This document shows, one piece after another, positions 49,431-57,722 of a DNA stretch of 64,000 bases. Each line of letters starts with the position of its first letter. The first letter of the stretch is position 1. Under the pieces are notes generated by a model. That model was given only the letters and a program-made list of their open reading frames with translations. It ran no database searches and had not been told where the DNA came from. The stretch lies in contig JASHOQ010000128.1 of the NCBI GenBank assembly GCA_030041045.1, forward strand, positions 1-64,000, written 5' to 3'. The position numbers and the translations under genes are program-made. The stretch is from Acidobacteriaceae bacterium (lineage in GTDB: Bacteria > Acidobacteriota > Terriglobia > Terriglobales > Acidobacteriaceae).

Positions 49431-51644
49431 TCAGCGCAAAAATGCGTCGGTAAGGCCGCCATCGACGGGGATCACGTGGCCGGTGGTGCAGCGCGCGCGG
49501 GGACTGGCGAGGAACAGGATGGCCTCAGCGCAGTCGGCGGGGTCGATGGTCTTCAAGGTCAGCGTGCGCTCGGCGTAAAAGGCGGCCAGGCGGCTGCGCA
49601 GCTCCTCGTCGCTGAAGGACTCCTGGAAAGGTATCTGGTATTTAAGCAGCGAAGCGCGCACGCGGTCGCGGGGAAACATGGTGGAACCCTTCACCACCGT
49701 GGCCGGGCTGATGGCATTGACGCGCACGTTGGGCGCAAGGGACACGGCCAGCTCGCGCACCAGATGCGAGAGCGCAGCCTTGCTCACGTCGTACGCCTCG
49801 CTGCCGCGCTTGGCCACAACGGCGTTGGCGGAGCTGGTGAAGACGATGTTGCCGTGGAGACCCTGCTGGTCAAAAACCTTGGCCACTTCCGTGGCCAGAA
49901 GAAAGTTGGCGGTCACATTCACGTCGAGCGTGTTGGACCAGGCGCTGTCGGGGATCACGCCGTCCGGCGAGGAGGGGAACAGCGCGGCGGTATTGACCAG
50001 AATATCGACGCCGCCGAACGCGGCGACGGCCGCGTCGATGGCACCGCGAATGGCCTCGCGGCTGCGAATGTCCACTGAAGTGGAGGCGGTAAACTCGGCC
50101 GAGGTAAGGCTGGCCAGTTCGGCGCAAACGCGGGCTGCGCCCTCGGCGTCGCGGTCGGCTACCACGACGTGAGCGCCGCGCGCGGCCGCCAGGCGCGACA
50201 CTTCGCGGCCGATGCCGCTAGCTGCGCCGATGACCAGGGCAACACGCCGGCTCAATTCCTTCTCCGGCGGCTGGCGGCGGATTTTGGCTTCCTCGAGCGC
50301 CCAATATTCGATTTTGAAGGCCTCGACGGCGGGCAGCGCCACGTAATTGGTGTAGACGCGGAAGCTGGCCGGATCCATGCCCGGCTGGCATTGCGGAACC
50401 GGACCGGCGACTTCGCCTTCCGCGAGCAGGGTGGCGCCTTCCATCACGTGAATCGCATTGGTGTAGAACTCGCCGGTGATACGCGCCTCAGTCTTGTTCT
50501 TGCCGAAGCTGAACATGCCCAGCCCGGGAATGAGCACGATCGCCGGGCTGGCATCGCGGATGGCGGGCGAACCGGGCGAGGCGAAGGTGCGATAGTAGGC
50601 GCGGTATTGCTTGCGGTATTCGGCGAGCGAGCGCTCGATCTGCTGGCGCAGCGCATCGAGATCTTCGTTTGCCGCCCAGGGAACAAAAAGCGGGCGAATC
50701 TTGGTGCGGATGAAGTGGTCGGGACAGCTTGTGCCCAGGAAGGATAGTTCACGGGCGTGCGCGGAGTTGACGAACTCGAGAACGCCCGGCGCATCAGTAA
50801 AGCTCGCGATATAACGCTGCTGCGTGCTGATGCGCCCGCGCAAGAAAGGCGCGATGCGCACGGCAAGCTGCCTGCGGTCTTCGCGCGCGGGAACGGCCTC
50901 GCCGCCGAAGCGAACCTTGCCCCGGCCGTGGCGCTCAACAAACTGGCCGATGCTGTCGATCATGGTGACGGTGTTCAGGTAGCACTCGCGCTGCGTCTCG
51001 CCCCAGGTAAAGAGCCCGTGGCCGCCGAGCACAATGCCGTCGCAGCCGGGATTGGCTTCGACAGCGCGCTTCATCATCATGGCCAGCTCAAAACCGGGGC
51101 GCTGCCAGGGGAGCCATATCAGGTGATGCCCGAACTCGCGGTTGAACTCCTCCGTCTTGGCTTTGCCGTTGGCCGCTGCCGCCAGCGCGATGCCCCAGTC
51201 GGGATGCAGATGGTCGACGTGCTTGAAGGGCAGAAAACCGTGCAGGGGTGTGTCAATGGAAGCGGCCACCGGATTGCCGCCAAAGGTGCAGAGCGGATAC
51301 AGGGCCACCATCTCGTCTTCCGTGTCCACGCCCTTGTAACTCTGCTCGAGCGCCAGCAGCTTGTCGAGATAGAGCGTGGCAAAACCGGAGCGCTTGATGC
51401 TGCCCAGGTCGCCGCCCGAGCCTTTCACCCACAGCACGTCCACGGGTTCGCCGGTCAGGGGATCGGTCTCGCGAATTTTGGAGCTGGTGTTGCCGCCGGC
51501 AAAGTTGGTAATGCGAAGATCGGAGCCGAGCAGATTCGATCGATAGCGCAGCAACTCCGGCTCGTCGAGCGTCGCGGCCAGGCCGGCGTCCCAGCGATCG
51601 TCAAGAAATTGGAGCACGGGTGAAACCACGGTTGCCGTTGTCAT
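49431..51644 (-). CDS. bifunctional rhamnulose-1-phosphate aldolase / L-lactaldehyde dehydrogenase
   Basis: A 737-residue fusion. The N-terminal class II aldolase domain (about 1-440) shows GGNTSSKIRETDPLTGEPVDVLWVKGSGGDLG and HLHPDWGIALAAA, with metal His in GGHGLFTWGETQRECY. The C-terminal short-chain dehydrogenase (about 475-737) shows ALVIGAASGIGREVSRLAA, DILVNTAALFPSS, SSANAVVAKRGSEAYDVSKAA (Tyr-x3-Lys) and VPVDGGLTDAFLR-like end. It cleaves rhamnulose-1-P to DHAP and L-lactaldehyde and oxidises the aldehyde to L-lactate (RhaEW type). It sits between the regulator and rhaB. Confidence 0.93.
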   Translation of the reverse strand: MTTATVVSPVLQFLDDRWDAGLAATLDEPELLRYRSNLLGSDLRITNFAGGNTSSKIRETDPLTGEPVDVLWVKGSGGDLGSIKRSGFATLYLDKLLALEQSYKGVDTEDEMVALYPLCTFGGNPVAASIDTPLHGFLPFKHVDHLHPDWGIALAAAANGKAKTEEFNREFGHHLIWLPWQRPGFELAMMMKRAVEANPGCDGIVLGGHGLFTWGETQRECYLNTVTMIDSIGQFVERHGRGKVRFGGEAVPAREDRRQLAVRIAPFLRGRISTQQRYIASFTDAPGVLEFVNSAHARELSFLGTSCPDHFIRTKIRPLFVPWAANEDLDALRQQIERSLAEYRKQYRAYYRTFASPGSPAIRDASPAIVLIPGLGMFSFGKNKTEARITGEFYTNAIHVMEGATLLAEGEVAGPVPQCQPGMDPASFRVYTNYVALPAVEAFKIEYWALEEAKIRRQPPEKELSRRVALVIGAASGIGREVSRLAAARGAHVVVADRDAEGAARVCAELASLTSAEFTASTSVDIRSREAIRGAIDAAVAAFGGVDILVNTAALFPSSPDGVIPDSAWSNTLDVNVTANFLLATEVAKVFDQQGLHGNIVFTSSANAVVAKRGSEAYDVSKAALSHLVRELAVSLAPNVRVNAISPATVVKGSTMFPRDRVRASLLKYQIPFQESFSDEELRSRLAAFYAERTLTLKTIDPADCAEAILFLASPRARCTTGHVIPVDGGLTDAFLR

Positions 51645-51720
51645 AAAAATCGATCTTCACGAGAAAGTTTCGAATCCCAACTAACATCATACAGCCGGAA
51701 AGAGGCGAAAATCCCCATTT

Positions 51721-52869
51721 TCACGCGGAGTCTCCGGCTGCTCTCGAAGCATGCGCCAGCGGCGTGTTTGCGGCCGCCTGCTCTGCGGCCAGCGTTTCCG
51801 CGGTCACGGCGCGATGATGCACATAATTGTAGGGCGGCACGGTATAGCCGCGAAGCAGGGCGATGCCGAGCTGGATCAGGCGCGGGCCGTAGCTCTCGGC
51901 TTGGTGCGAGATGGAGCCGAAAAGGGCGCTTACCCCGGTGCGCATCTCGTCCAGAGCTTCGGGAATGCAATCCTGGCCGACAATGGCGAAGCTGGCCTCT
52001 CTTCCCGCCTCGCGAATCGCATCCAGCACGCCCAGCGCGCTGGAATCGGTGGCCGCGGCCACAAGCGTGTGCTCGCCATTGCGGCAAGTGCGGAGAAATT
52101 CAACCGTGGCGCGGCGGCTGGCCTCACGCATGCCGCGGCCCTCGATCTGGAAATAGCTTTCCGCGGCCAGCTCGGGCAGGCGCTGGCGAATGGCATCGAA
52201 GGCGCCGGCGATGCGGCTCTGGACGAAGCTGCCGGCCTCATTGAACCCCACGCCCACCACCTTGTCGACCTTCCCTTTCCATTTCCGCTGCGCGAACTGC
52301 GCCAGCAAGGAGCCGGCCTCATAGCCCACCTCGAAATTATCCACGCCGAAGTAGGTCGCGTTGGGGTGGGGAACATCGATGGCCACCAGGGGAATGTCGG
52401 CTTTCTTGAGGATGTGCGCCACGCGCGGGGCCACGGCTTCTTCCACCTGGAACTCGAGCACCAGGTCAACGCGTTTGGAGACGAACTCTTCGGCGTTGCG
52501 CACCGCGGCTTCAGGATCGAAGCGATTGTCGAGGACGAGAAGCTCAACCCCTGCGGCGGCGGCGGCGGCGGTTACGCTTTGCGATACGGCCACGGAAAAG
52601 GGCAATTCCGCGCTCTGTACGGCAAAGCCGAAGTGCAGGCGGCGAGGCCGCGAAACCAGGCGGTACTGGCCGCTCTGCGTCTGCGCCAGATAGCCGCGAT
52701 GCACCAGCGTTTTGAGGATGCGGTAGACGCTGGTCTTGGAGATGCGGGTCTTCTGGTACACGTCTTCGAGGGTGAGCGGCGCGTGATCCCGCTCCAGCAG
52801 CTCGATGACGTCGAGCGCCTTGGAAAGGATCGGTATCAGGTAAAGCCGCTTGATCTTGGCTTTCGGCAA
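51721..52869 (-). CDS. IclR-like HTH fused to a periplasmic-type sugar-binding domain, likely rhamnose regulator
   Basis: A 382-residue regulator with an unusual build. Residues about 10-75 form an IclR-type winged helix (ILSKALDVIELLERDHAPLT, KTRISKTSVYRILKTLVHRG). From about 90 to 355 the protein is a type I periplasmic-binding-like domain of the RbsB group: VAVSQSVTAAAAAAGVELLVLDN, VDLVLEFQVEE, LVAIDVPHPNATYFGVDNFEVG, VAAATDSSALGVLDAI, IVGQDCIPEALDEM. LacI-family proteins pair this binding fold with a LacI HTH, not an IclR HTH. Its place inside the rha operon makes L-rhamnose or an intermediate the probable ligand. Confidence 0.85.
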   Translation of the reverse strand: MPKAKIKRLYLIPILSKALDVIELLERDHAPLTLEDVYQKTRISKTSVYRILKTLVHRGYLAQTQSGQYRLVSRPRRLHFGFAVQSAELPFSVAVSQSVTAAAAAAGVELLVLDNRFDPEAAVRNAEEFVSKRVDLVLEFQVEEAVAPRVAHILKKADIPLVAIDVPHPNATYFGVDNFEVGYEAGSLLAQFAQRKWKGKVDKVVGVGFNEAGSFVQSRIAGAFDAIRQRLPELAAESYFQIEGRGMREASRRATVEFLRTCRNGEHTLVAAATDSSALGVLDAIREAGREASFAIVGQDCIPEALDEMRTGVSALFGSISHQAESYGPRLIQLGIALLRGYTVPPYNYVHHRAVTAETLAAEQAAANTPLAHASRAAGDSA

Positions 52870-52937
52870 TCAAACCTCCACTTTCACTGCCCTGCCCCCT
52901 TCCCCGATTCATTCCAAAATATCAGGGAACGGCGTGG

Positions 52938-54131
52938 CTATGCATAGGTGTTTACCGTCTGACCCCGGCTGCCGCGCTCGCGCGCGATGCGCTCCACATA
53001 CCCGCCGTCACGGAGAGCCTGGAGCGGATCGGCGGGCAGTCCGCGCGCCTCGCGCCAGGCGCGCGCCACAGGGCGCACGTCGCGCCAGAATGCGCCGCGA
53101 AACAGCTCTTCGGCCGCCACCAGATCGCAGGCCTGCTGGAGCTCGGCCAGGCGGGTGCGGTCCACGAGCGCGGCCCTCAGGTACAGCTCCTGCGCGGCCA
53201 TCACGGTCTGCACCATGGCTTCGATCTTGCCCTTGAGGTTGTGGCTTTGATCGATCATGTAGGCCAGGTTCAGCTTCAGGCCGTCGCGGACGGCGGAGTG
53301 AATCTCATGGAAGATGCGAAAGATCTGATAGGGATCGATGGAGCCCATGGTGAGGTCGTCGTCGGCGTAGCGGCGGTCGTTGAAGTGGAATCCTCCGAGC
53401 AGGCGCGTGTGCAAGAGCCAGGCCACAATCTGCTCGATGTTCTGCGCAAGGTAGTGATGGCCGGTATCGACGAGCACGCAGGCCTGCGGCCCGGCGTGGC
53501 GCGCCAAATGAGACGACATGCCCCAGTCGGCGATGTCGGTGTGGTAGAAGGCCGGCTCGAAGGGCTTGTACTCAATGAGCAAACGCTGGTTGGGCGCCAG
53601 ATGCCCATGCGCGGCGCGGAGCGCGTCCTCAAGCCAGCCGATGCGCCTGCGCATGCTTTGGGTGCCGGGATAGTTGGAACCGTCGGCCAGCCACAGAGAG
53701 ATGTCGCGTGAGCCGAGAGCCCTGGCCATCTCGATGGAGTCGAGCACGTGCTGAAGGGCCTGCTCACGAACCGCGGGCGAAGGATTGCACAGGGAGCCGA
53801 ACTTGTATTCCTGGTCCTGAAAAAGATTGGGATTGATGGAGCCGGAACGAATCCCGTAGCGACGCTCGAGAGCGCGGACTTCGGGCACGTCCTTGAGCCC
53901 GCCGGGCAAATCCCAGAGGACGTGGAGGGCGAGCGTGGGCGTGGCGCCGGTGAGCCGGTTGACCTCCGCCGCATCGGAGAATTTTTCTTCGAGGGTGTTG
54001 GCCGCGGCGGCCTGCACAAACTTGCCGAAGCGCGTACCGGTATTAGCGAACCCCCAGGAGGGAATCTCGATTTGAAAAGCATCGAGAACTTTGAAGGCCA
54101 GATCGTGGATTTGAGAATCTGCAAGCGTCAT
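52938..54131 (-). CDS. rhaI: L-rhamnose isomerase (RhaI type)
   Basis: Interconverts L-rhamnose and L-rhamnulose. From ATG 54131 (GAGGT upstream) it has 397 residues of a xylose-isomerase-like TIM barrel. Metal-site segments are DISLWLADGSNYPG, RLLIEYKPFEPAFYHTDIADWG, CVLVDTGHHYLAQNIEQI and GGFHFNDRRYADDDLTMGSIDPYQIF. This is the Pseudomonas-type RhaI, not E. coli RhaA. It lies 4 bp after lutC, so both are on one transcript. Confidence 0.93.
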   Translation of the reverse strand: MTLADSQIHDLAFKVLDAFQIEIPSWGFANTGTRFGKFVQAAAANTLEEKFSDAAEVNRLTGATPTLALHVLWDLPGGLKDVPEVRALERRYGIRSGSINPNLFQDQEYKFGSLCNPSPAVREQALQHVLDSIEMARALGSRDISLWLADGSNYPGTQSMRRRIGWLEDALRAAHGHLAPNQRLLIEYKPFEPAFYHTDIADWGMSSHLARHAGPQACVLVDTGHHYLAQNIEQIVAWLLHTRLLGGFHFNDRRYADDDLTMGSIDPYQIFRIFHEIHSAVRDGLKLNLAYMIDQSHNLKGKIEAMVQTVMAAQELYLRAALVDRTRLAELQQACDLVAAEELFRGAFWRDVRPVARAWREARGLPADPLQALRDGGYVERIARERGSRGQTVNTYA

Positions 54132-54135
54132 CGTG

Positions 54136-54891
54136 TTACCTCGTGCCGGGCCGGTCGACTCCGTTTTCTTCGTTCTCTTTCCAGTCTTCGTTCGCACTTG
54201 CCTGGGCGTCCTGGTCACGGACCAGGACGACATGGAGAAAGCGCGGCCCGTGCACACCCTTGATGCGCGTCATTTCAATGTCGGCGGTGGCGCTGGGGCC
54301 GGAGATCCAGGTGACCAGGGCCGGGGCGGAGGGCAATTCCCTTGCGCGGCTGAAATACTCGGGCAGCGTTTCCACCACCTGGCTGGCGCGCAGGATGCAC
54401 AGGTGCCAATCGGGCAGAAGCGAGAGCACGCGTCGGCCCTCGGCTGCGGTGTGGTGCAGGACGATGGTGCCCGAGTCGGCCACTCCGCAGAAGCACGCGG
54501 TAAGAACGCCGTCGGCGCGCTCAATTTCCCCGATCTCGAGACCACCGTTCTCAGGGCCGCCGTCGATCTTCCATTTGAAACCGGGAAGGAGCCACTCCGG
54601 CGGAAGACCCGCGGGGGCGACCAGCGATCGCCGGGCGCTGCGGTTGAGCTGCGCGCCAATGGCGGCCGGCAGCTCCTCCGGCGGGCACTCCGAAATTTCC
54701 GCATCGTATTCGCGCAGCCGCTCCATCATCAATTCAAGCCGCGACTGCGCGGAGAGCGAGCCGCGGCAGACGTAATTGCGCGGCAAGCCTGACCAGGAGC
54801 GCAGCGCCTCCTCCGCAGAAGAAGCTCCCTCCGGCGTAGCCGCGCGGACGCGGTCGAGAATCTGCTCGCGGCTTGAGGCTGACGCGTTCAT
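54136..54891 (-). CDS. lutC: LutC-type subunit of L-lactate oxidation complex
   Basis: A 251-residue LUD-domain protein from ATG 54891, which overlaps the lutB stop by four bases; the much longer open frame is out of phase with lutB's code and not real. Visible segments: REQILDRVRAATPEG, LTACFCGVADSGTIVLHHTAAEGRRVLSLLPDWH and VTWISGPSATADIEMTRIKGVHGPRFLHVVLV, typical of LutC/YkgG. Together with LutA and LutB it converts L-lactate to pyruvate. Confidence 0.92.
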   Translation of the reverse strand: MNASASSREQILDRVRAATPEGASSAEEALRSWSGLPRNYVCRGSLSAQSRLELMMERLREYDAEISECPPEELPAAIGAQLNRSARRSLVAPAGLPPEWLLPGFKWKIDGGPENGGLEIGEIERADGVLTACFCGVADSGTIVLHHTAAEGRRVLSLLPDWHLCILRASQVVETLPEYFSRARELPSAPALVTWISGPSATADIEMTRIKGVHGPRFLHVVLVRDQDAQASANEDWKENEENGVDRPGTR

Positions 54892-56378
54892 CGGCCCTCC
54901 CTCGGGGGGCGTGCACGGCGGTTTGCCCACCAGGCGTGGAAAGTCTGCGCGGGAAGCCCGCGCAAATCGCGTGTCTCGGTCCACTCGGCGCCGGCCGAGG
55001 GCAGCGCATGAATCCATCCATCCTTTCGTGTGAACGGACCCAGGCCCATGCGGGCCAGCCGCTGCGCGGCGTGAAAGAGCCAGGCGCGCGAGAAGACGAG
55101 AGCGGCGATCCGGAGAGCGAGATACATGGGATCGAACAGCCGCTTGATGCGGCGGCGCTCCTGATCGGTGACCTGGGCGCGGAGATCGACGAGCACCTCG
55201 GGAATATTGATTTTGACCGGGCAGACCTCGTAGCAGGCGCCGCACAAGGTTGAGGCATAGGGCAGCGATTGCGCGTGGCGCAGCTGCATGAGCTGCGGCG
55301 TGAGGATGGCGCCGATGGGGCCGGGATACACGGAGCCGTAAGCGTGGCCGCCGGTCTGGCGATAGACGGGGCAGGCGTTCATGCACGCGGCGCAGCGGAT
55401 GCAGCGCAGGGTCTGGCGCTCGGTTTTGCGCCTGAGAATCCGCGAGCGGCCGTTGTCGAGCAGGATCACGTGAAAGCGCCCGGGGCCGTCGCCCGCGCTT
55501 ACGCCCGTCCAGAGCGAGGTGTAGGGATTCATGCGCTCGCCCGTGGCCGAGCGCGCCAGCACCTGCAGCATGACTTCAAGATCCTGGTAACGCGGCAAAA
55601 CCTTCTCGATGCCCGCGAGGGTGATGAGCGTTTGCGGCAGCGTGAGGCACATGCGGCCGTTGCCCTCCGATTCGACCACCGCGACCGCGCCCGTCTCCGC
55701 AATGAGAAAATTGGCGCCGCCGACGGCCACGGGAACGCGCAGAAATTTTTCCCGCAGGTAATTGCGCGCGGCAGCCGTCAAAGCCTGGGGATTGTCAGAG
55801 AGATTTTCGATGCCCATGCGGCGGGCGAAGATCTCGCGCACCTGGCTGCGATTCACGTGCAGCGCGGGCACGACGATGTGCGAGGGCTCGTCGTCGCCCA
55901 GCTGGAGGATGATCTCGGCGAGATCGGTTTCGAAGACTGCGATGCCGGCGGACTCGAGAAAGGGATTGAGCTGAATCTCGGCCGAGGTCATGGTCTTGAT
56001 CTTGATGACCTCGGAGGCCTTTTCGCGCCGCAGCAGATCGAGAACGATCTCGCGCGCTTCGGCGGCATCGCCGGCCCAGTGCACCTGGCCGCCGGCCGCG
56101 GTGCAGCGCGCTTCGAAGAGTTCCAGATAAGCGCCCAGATTTTCGAGAGCGTGCGCGCGGATGGCCGCCGCCGCCGTGCGCAGCGCCTGCCAGTCGACTT
56201 TTTCCTCCACCAGGCGAGTGCGCTTGGCCTGAATCACGTCGATGGCGTGAGCCACGTTCTTGCGCAGTTGGGGATTGCGCAGAACCGGCAGCGCGGCAAC
56301 CGGAAACGGCGGCGCCAGCGCGGGGTCGAGAACCGGTCGACGATGGGAACGCGGGGCCGCGGCAGCATTCATGCGCAC
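54888..56378 (-). CDS. lutB: LutB-type iron-sulfur subunit of L-lactate oxidation complex
   Basis: A 496-residue protein. The N-terminal LUD domain (about 60-300) contains IKTMTSAEIQLNPFLESAGI and IVVPALHVNRSQVREIF. Two ferredoxin-like cluster motifs follow: CIRCAACMNACPVYRQTGG and CGACYEVCPVKINIP, so it should carry two 4Fe-4S clusters. The last 70 residues match the DUF3390 tail. It overlaps lutA by ten bases and lutC by four, indicating tight translational coupling. Confidence 0.94.
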   Translation of the reverse strand: MRMNAAAAPRSHRRPVLDPALAPPFPVAALPVLRNPQLRKNVAHAIDVIQAKRTRLVEEKVDWQALRTAAAAIRAHALENLGAYLELFEARCTAAGGQVHWAGDAAEAREIVLDLLRREKASEVIKIKTMTSAEIQLNPFLESAGIAVFETDLAEIILQLGDDEPSHIVVPALHVNRSQVREIFARRMGIENLSDNPQALTAAARNYLREKFLRVPVAVGGANFLIAETGAVAVVESEGNGRMCLTLPQTLITLAGIEKVLPRYQDLEVMLQVLARSATGERMNPYTSLWTGVSAGDGPGRFHVILLDNGRSRILRRKTERQTLRCIRCAACMNACPVYRQTGGHAYGSVYPGPIGAILTPQLMQLRHAQSLPYASTLCGACYEVCPVKINIPEVLVDLRAQVTDQERRRIKRLFDPMYLALRIAALVFSRAWLFHAAQRLARMGLGPFTRKDGWIHALPSAGAEWTETRDLRGLPAQTFHAWWANRRARPPREGR

Positions 56379-57121
56379 GCCTCCGCGGGAGCCCTTTCCG
56401 TGCTGGCTAGGATTTCGGCAAGATGGATGGTCTTCATGCCGGCGAACTGCCGATGCAGGGCGCCGCCCAGGTGCATGAGGCAGCTGTTGTCGAGCGCGGT
56501 GCAGAATTCGGCGCCGGTGGCCATCACATCGCGGAGCTTTTCAGCCAGCATGGCCGAGGAGACCTCGCCGTTCTTCACTGAGAATGTGCCGCCAAAGCCG
56601 CAGCAGCGGTCGAGGTTCTTGAGCGGAACCAGATCGAGCCCGCGCACCCTGGCCAGCAGACGGCCCGGGCGATCGCCCAGGGCCAGCGCGCGCAGGCCGT
56701 GGCAACTGGCGTGGTAGGTCACGCGATGGGGAAAGTAAGCGCCCACGTCTTCGACGCACAGTTCGTCGACAAGGTACTCGCTCAACTCGAAGACCCGCGG
56801 CAGCAACGCCGCGAACGCGCTGCGCAGGCTGGCATCGCCCAACTCTTCGAACAGGGGTGCGTACTGCTCGCGAATCATGGCCACGCACGACGAGGAGGGA
56901 ATGACAACGGCTTCGGCCTCCTGATACTGTCGAACAAAACGCTGGGCGAGGAGAAATGCTTCCCGGCGGAAACCGGTGTTGGCATGCATCTGTCCGCAGC
57001 AGGTCTGCTGGGGATTAAAATCGAGCGCGACCCCCAGCCGCTCCAGCAGGGCGACCACGGCACGGCCCGTCTCAGGAAAGAGCGTGTCGTTGTAACAGGT
57101 AATGAAAAGTGAAGCCCGCAT
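56369..57121 (-). CDS. lutA: LutA-type CCG-domain subunit of L-lactate oxidation complex
   Basis: A 250-residue protein from ATG 57121. It has two CCG-type cysteine-rich domains: PQQTCCGQMHANTGFRRE and LDRCCGFGGTFSVKN, which bind non-cubane iron-sulfur clusters, plus the linker VTYHASCHGLRALALG. It starts RASLFITCYNDTLFPE, as in LutA/YkgE. It is first in the seven-gene lut-rha transcript; the promoter should lie in 57122-57300. Confidence 0.94.
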   Translation of the reverse strand: MRASLFITCYNDTLFPETGRAVVALLERLGVALDFNPQQTCCGQMHANTGFRREAFLLAQRFVRQYQEAEAVVIPSSSCVAMIREQYAPLFEELGDASLRSAFAALLPRVFELSEYLVDELCVEDVGAYFPHRVTYHASCHGLRALALGDRPGRLLARVRGLDLVPLKNLDRCCGFGGTFSVKNGEVSSAMLAEKLRDVMATGAEFCTALDNSCLMHLGGALHRQFAGMKTIHLAEILASTERAPAEACA

Positions 57122-57722
57122 CGCCAACACCTGCAAGACCATCCAGGAAGAGGCATAATATACCATAGGAAATCAATTGTCTATTGCAATCGGCGAATTC
57201 TTCACACCCGGCTGGAGGCATCATCAGCAAACCTTCAGAAACCCCGGCGGCCGTGCGCTGGTGAGCGATATACTTTGATTCGTAGTGGATGACGGAAGTG
57301 CAGCGCTCGTCTCTCCCCTGTTCCGGAAGAGTCAACTTTAGCGGATCAAGATCGTCTAATGGGTCGAGATGTGCCGGACATCTTAAGGATTTCTTCTTCT
57401 TTTCCCCAGTTGCTTCCGTTTCTTAGAGTTTCCTTTTTTGCGTGGTGCGGGATGCGCAGGAAGAAAGGCGCAGATGCCCCGTCTGATAGGATCAGCCGCT
57501 TGCAGGCCGCGAATCATCGCCCGCTTCCGCTTGGCCCGAGTCTGTGTGCCCGGGGCCAGTCTGCCCGCACAGAGCCAGCCTGCCGGCGAGCAGGGCAGCC
57601 GGCGAAAATCTTCGCTTCGAGAGCAATTTTTCAGCCCACCATCTTTTCAGCCCGACAACTTTTTAACCCTTCGGGGGTTCATCCGAAGGTTGAGGTCCAG
57701 CTTGAGGTCTAGGACAACCACC
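57122..57722. other. divergent regulatory region between the lut-rha operon and the S53 protease
   Basis: About 600 bp with no convincing gene. The part next to lutA (57150-57190) is AT-rich (ATAATATACCATAGG, then CAATTGTCTATTGCAATC) and is the best place for the operon promoter and for the regulator's operator; TTGNNATAGACAATTG-like symmetry is visible but weak. An open frame begins at 57438 in phase with the protease but lacks a signal-peptide-like start. Codons there look unlike the mature protein. Confidence 0.45.

Noticed and set aside
48531-50078. 515-codon plus-strand open frame
   Set aside because: It runs antisense to rhaB and the aldolase fusion, both with strong family motifs; composition is shadow-like.
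57438-57722. N-terminal extension of the first S53 protease
   Set aside because: The extension lacks secretion features, whereas the ATG at 57723 starts an ordinary signal peptide.
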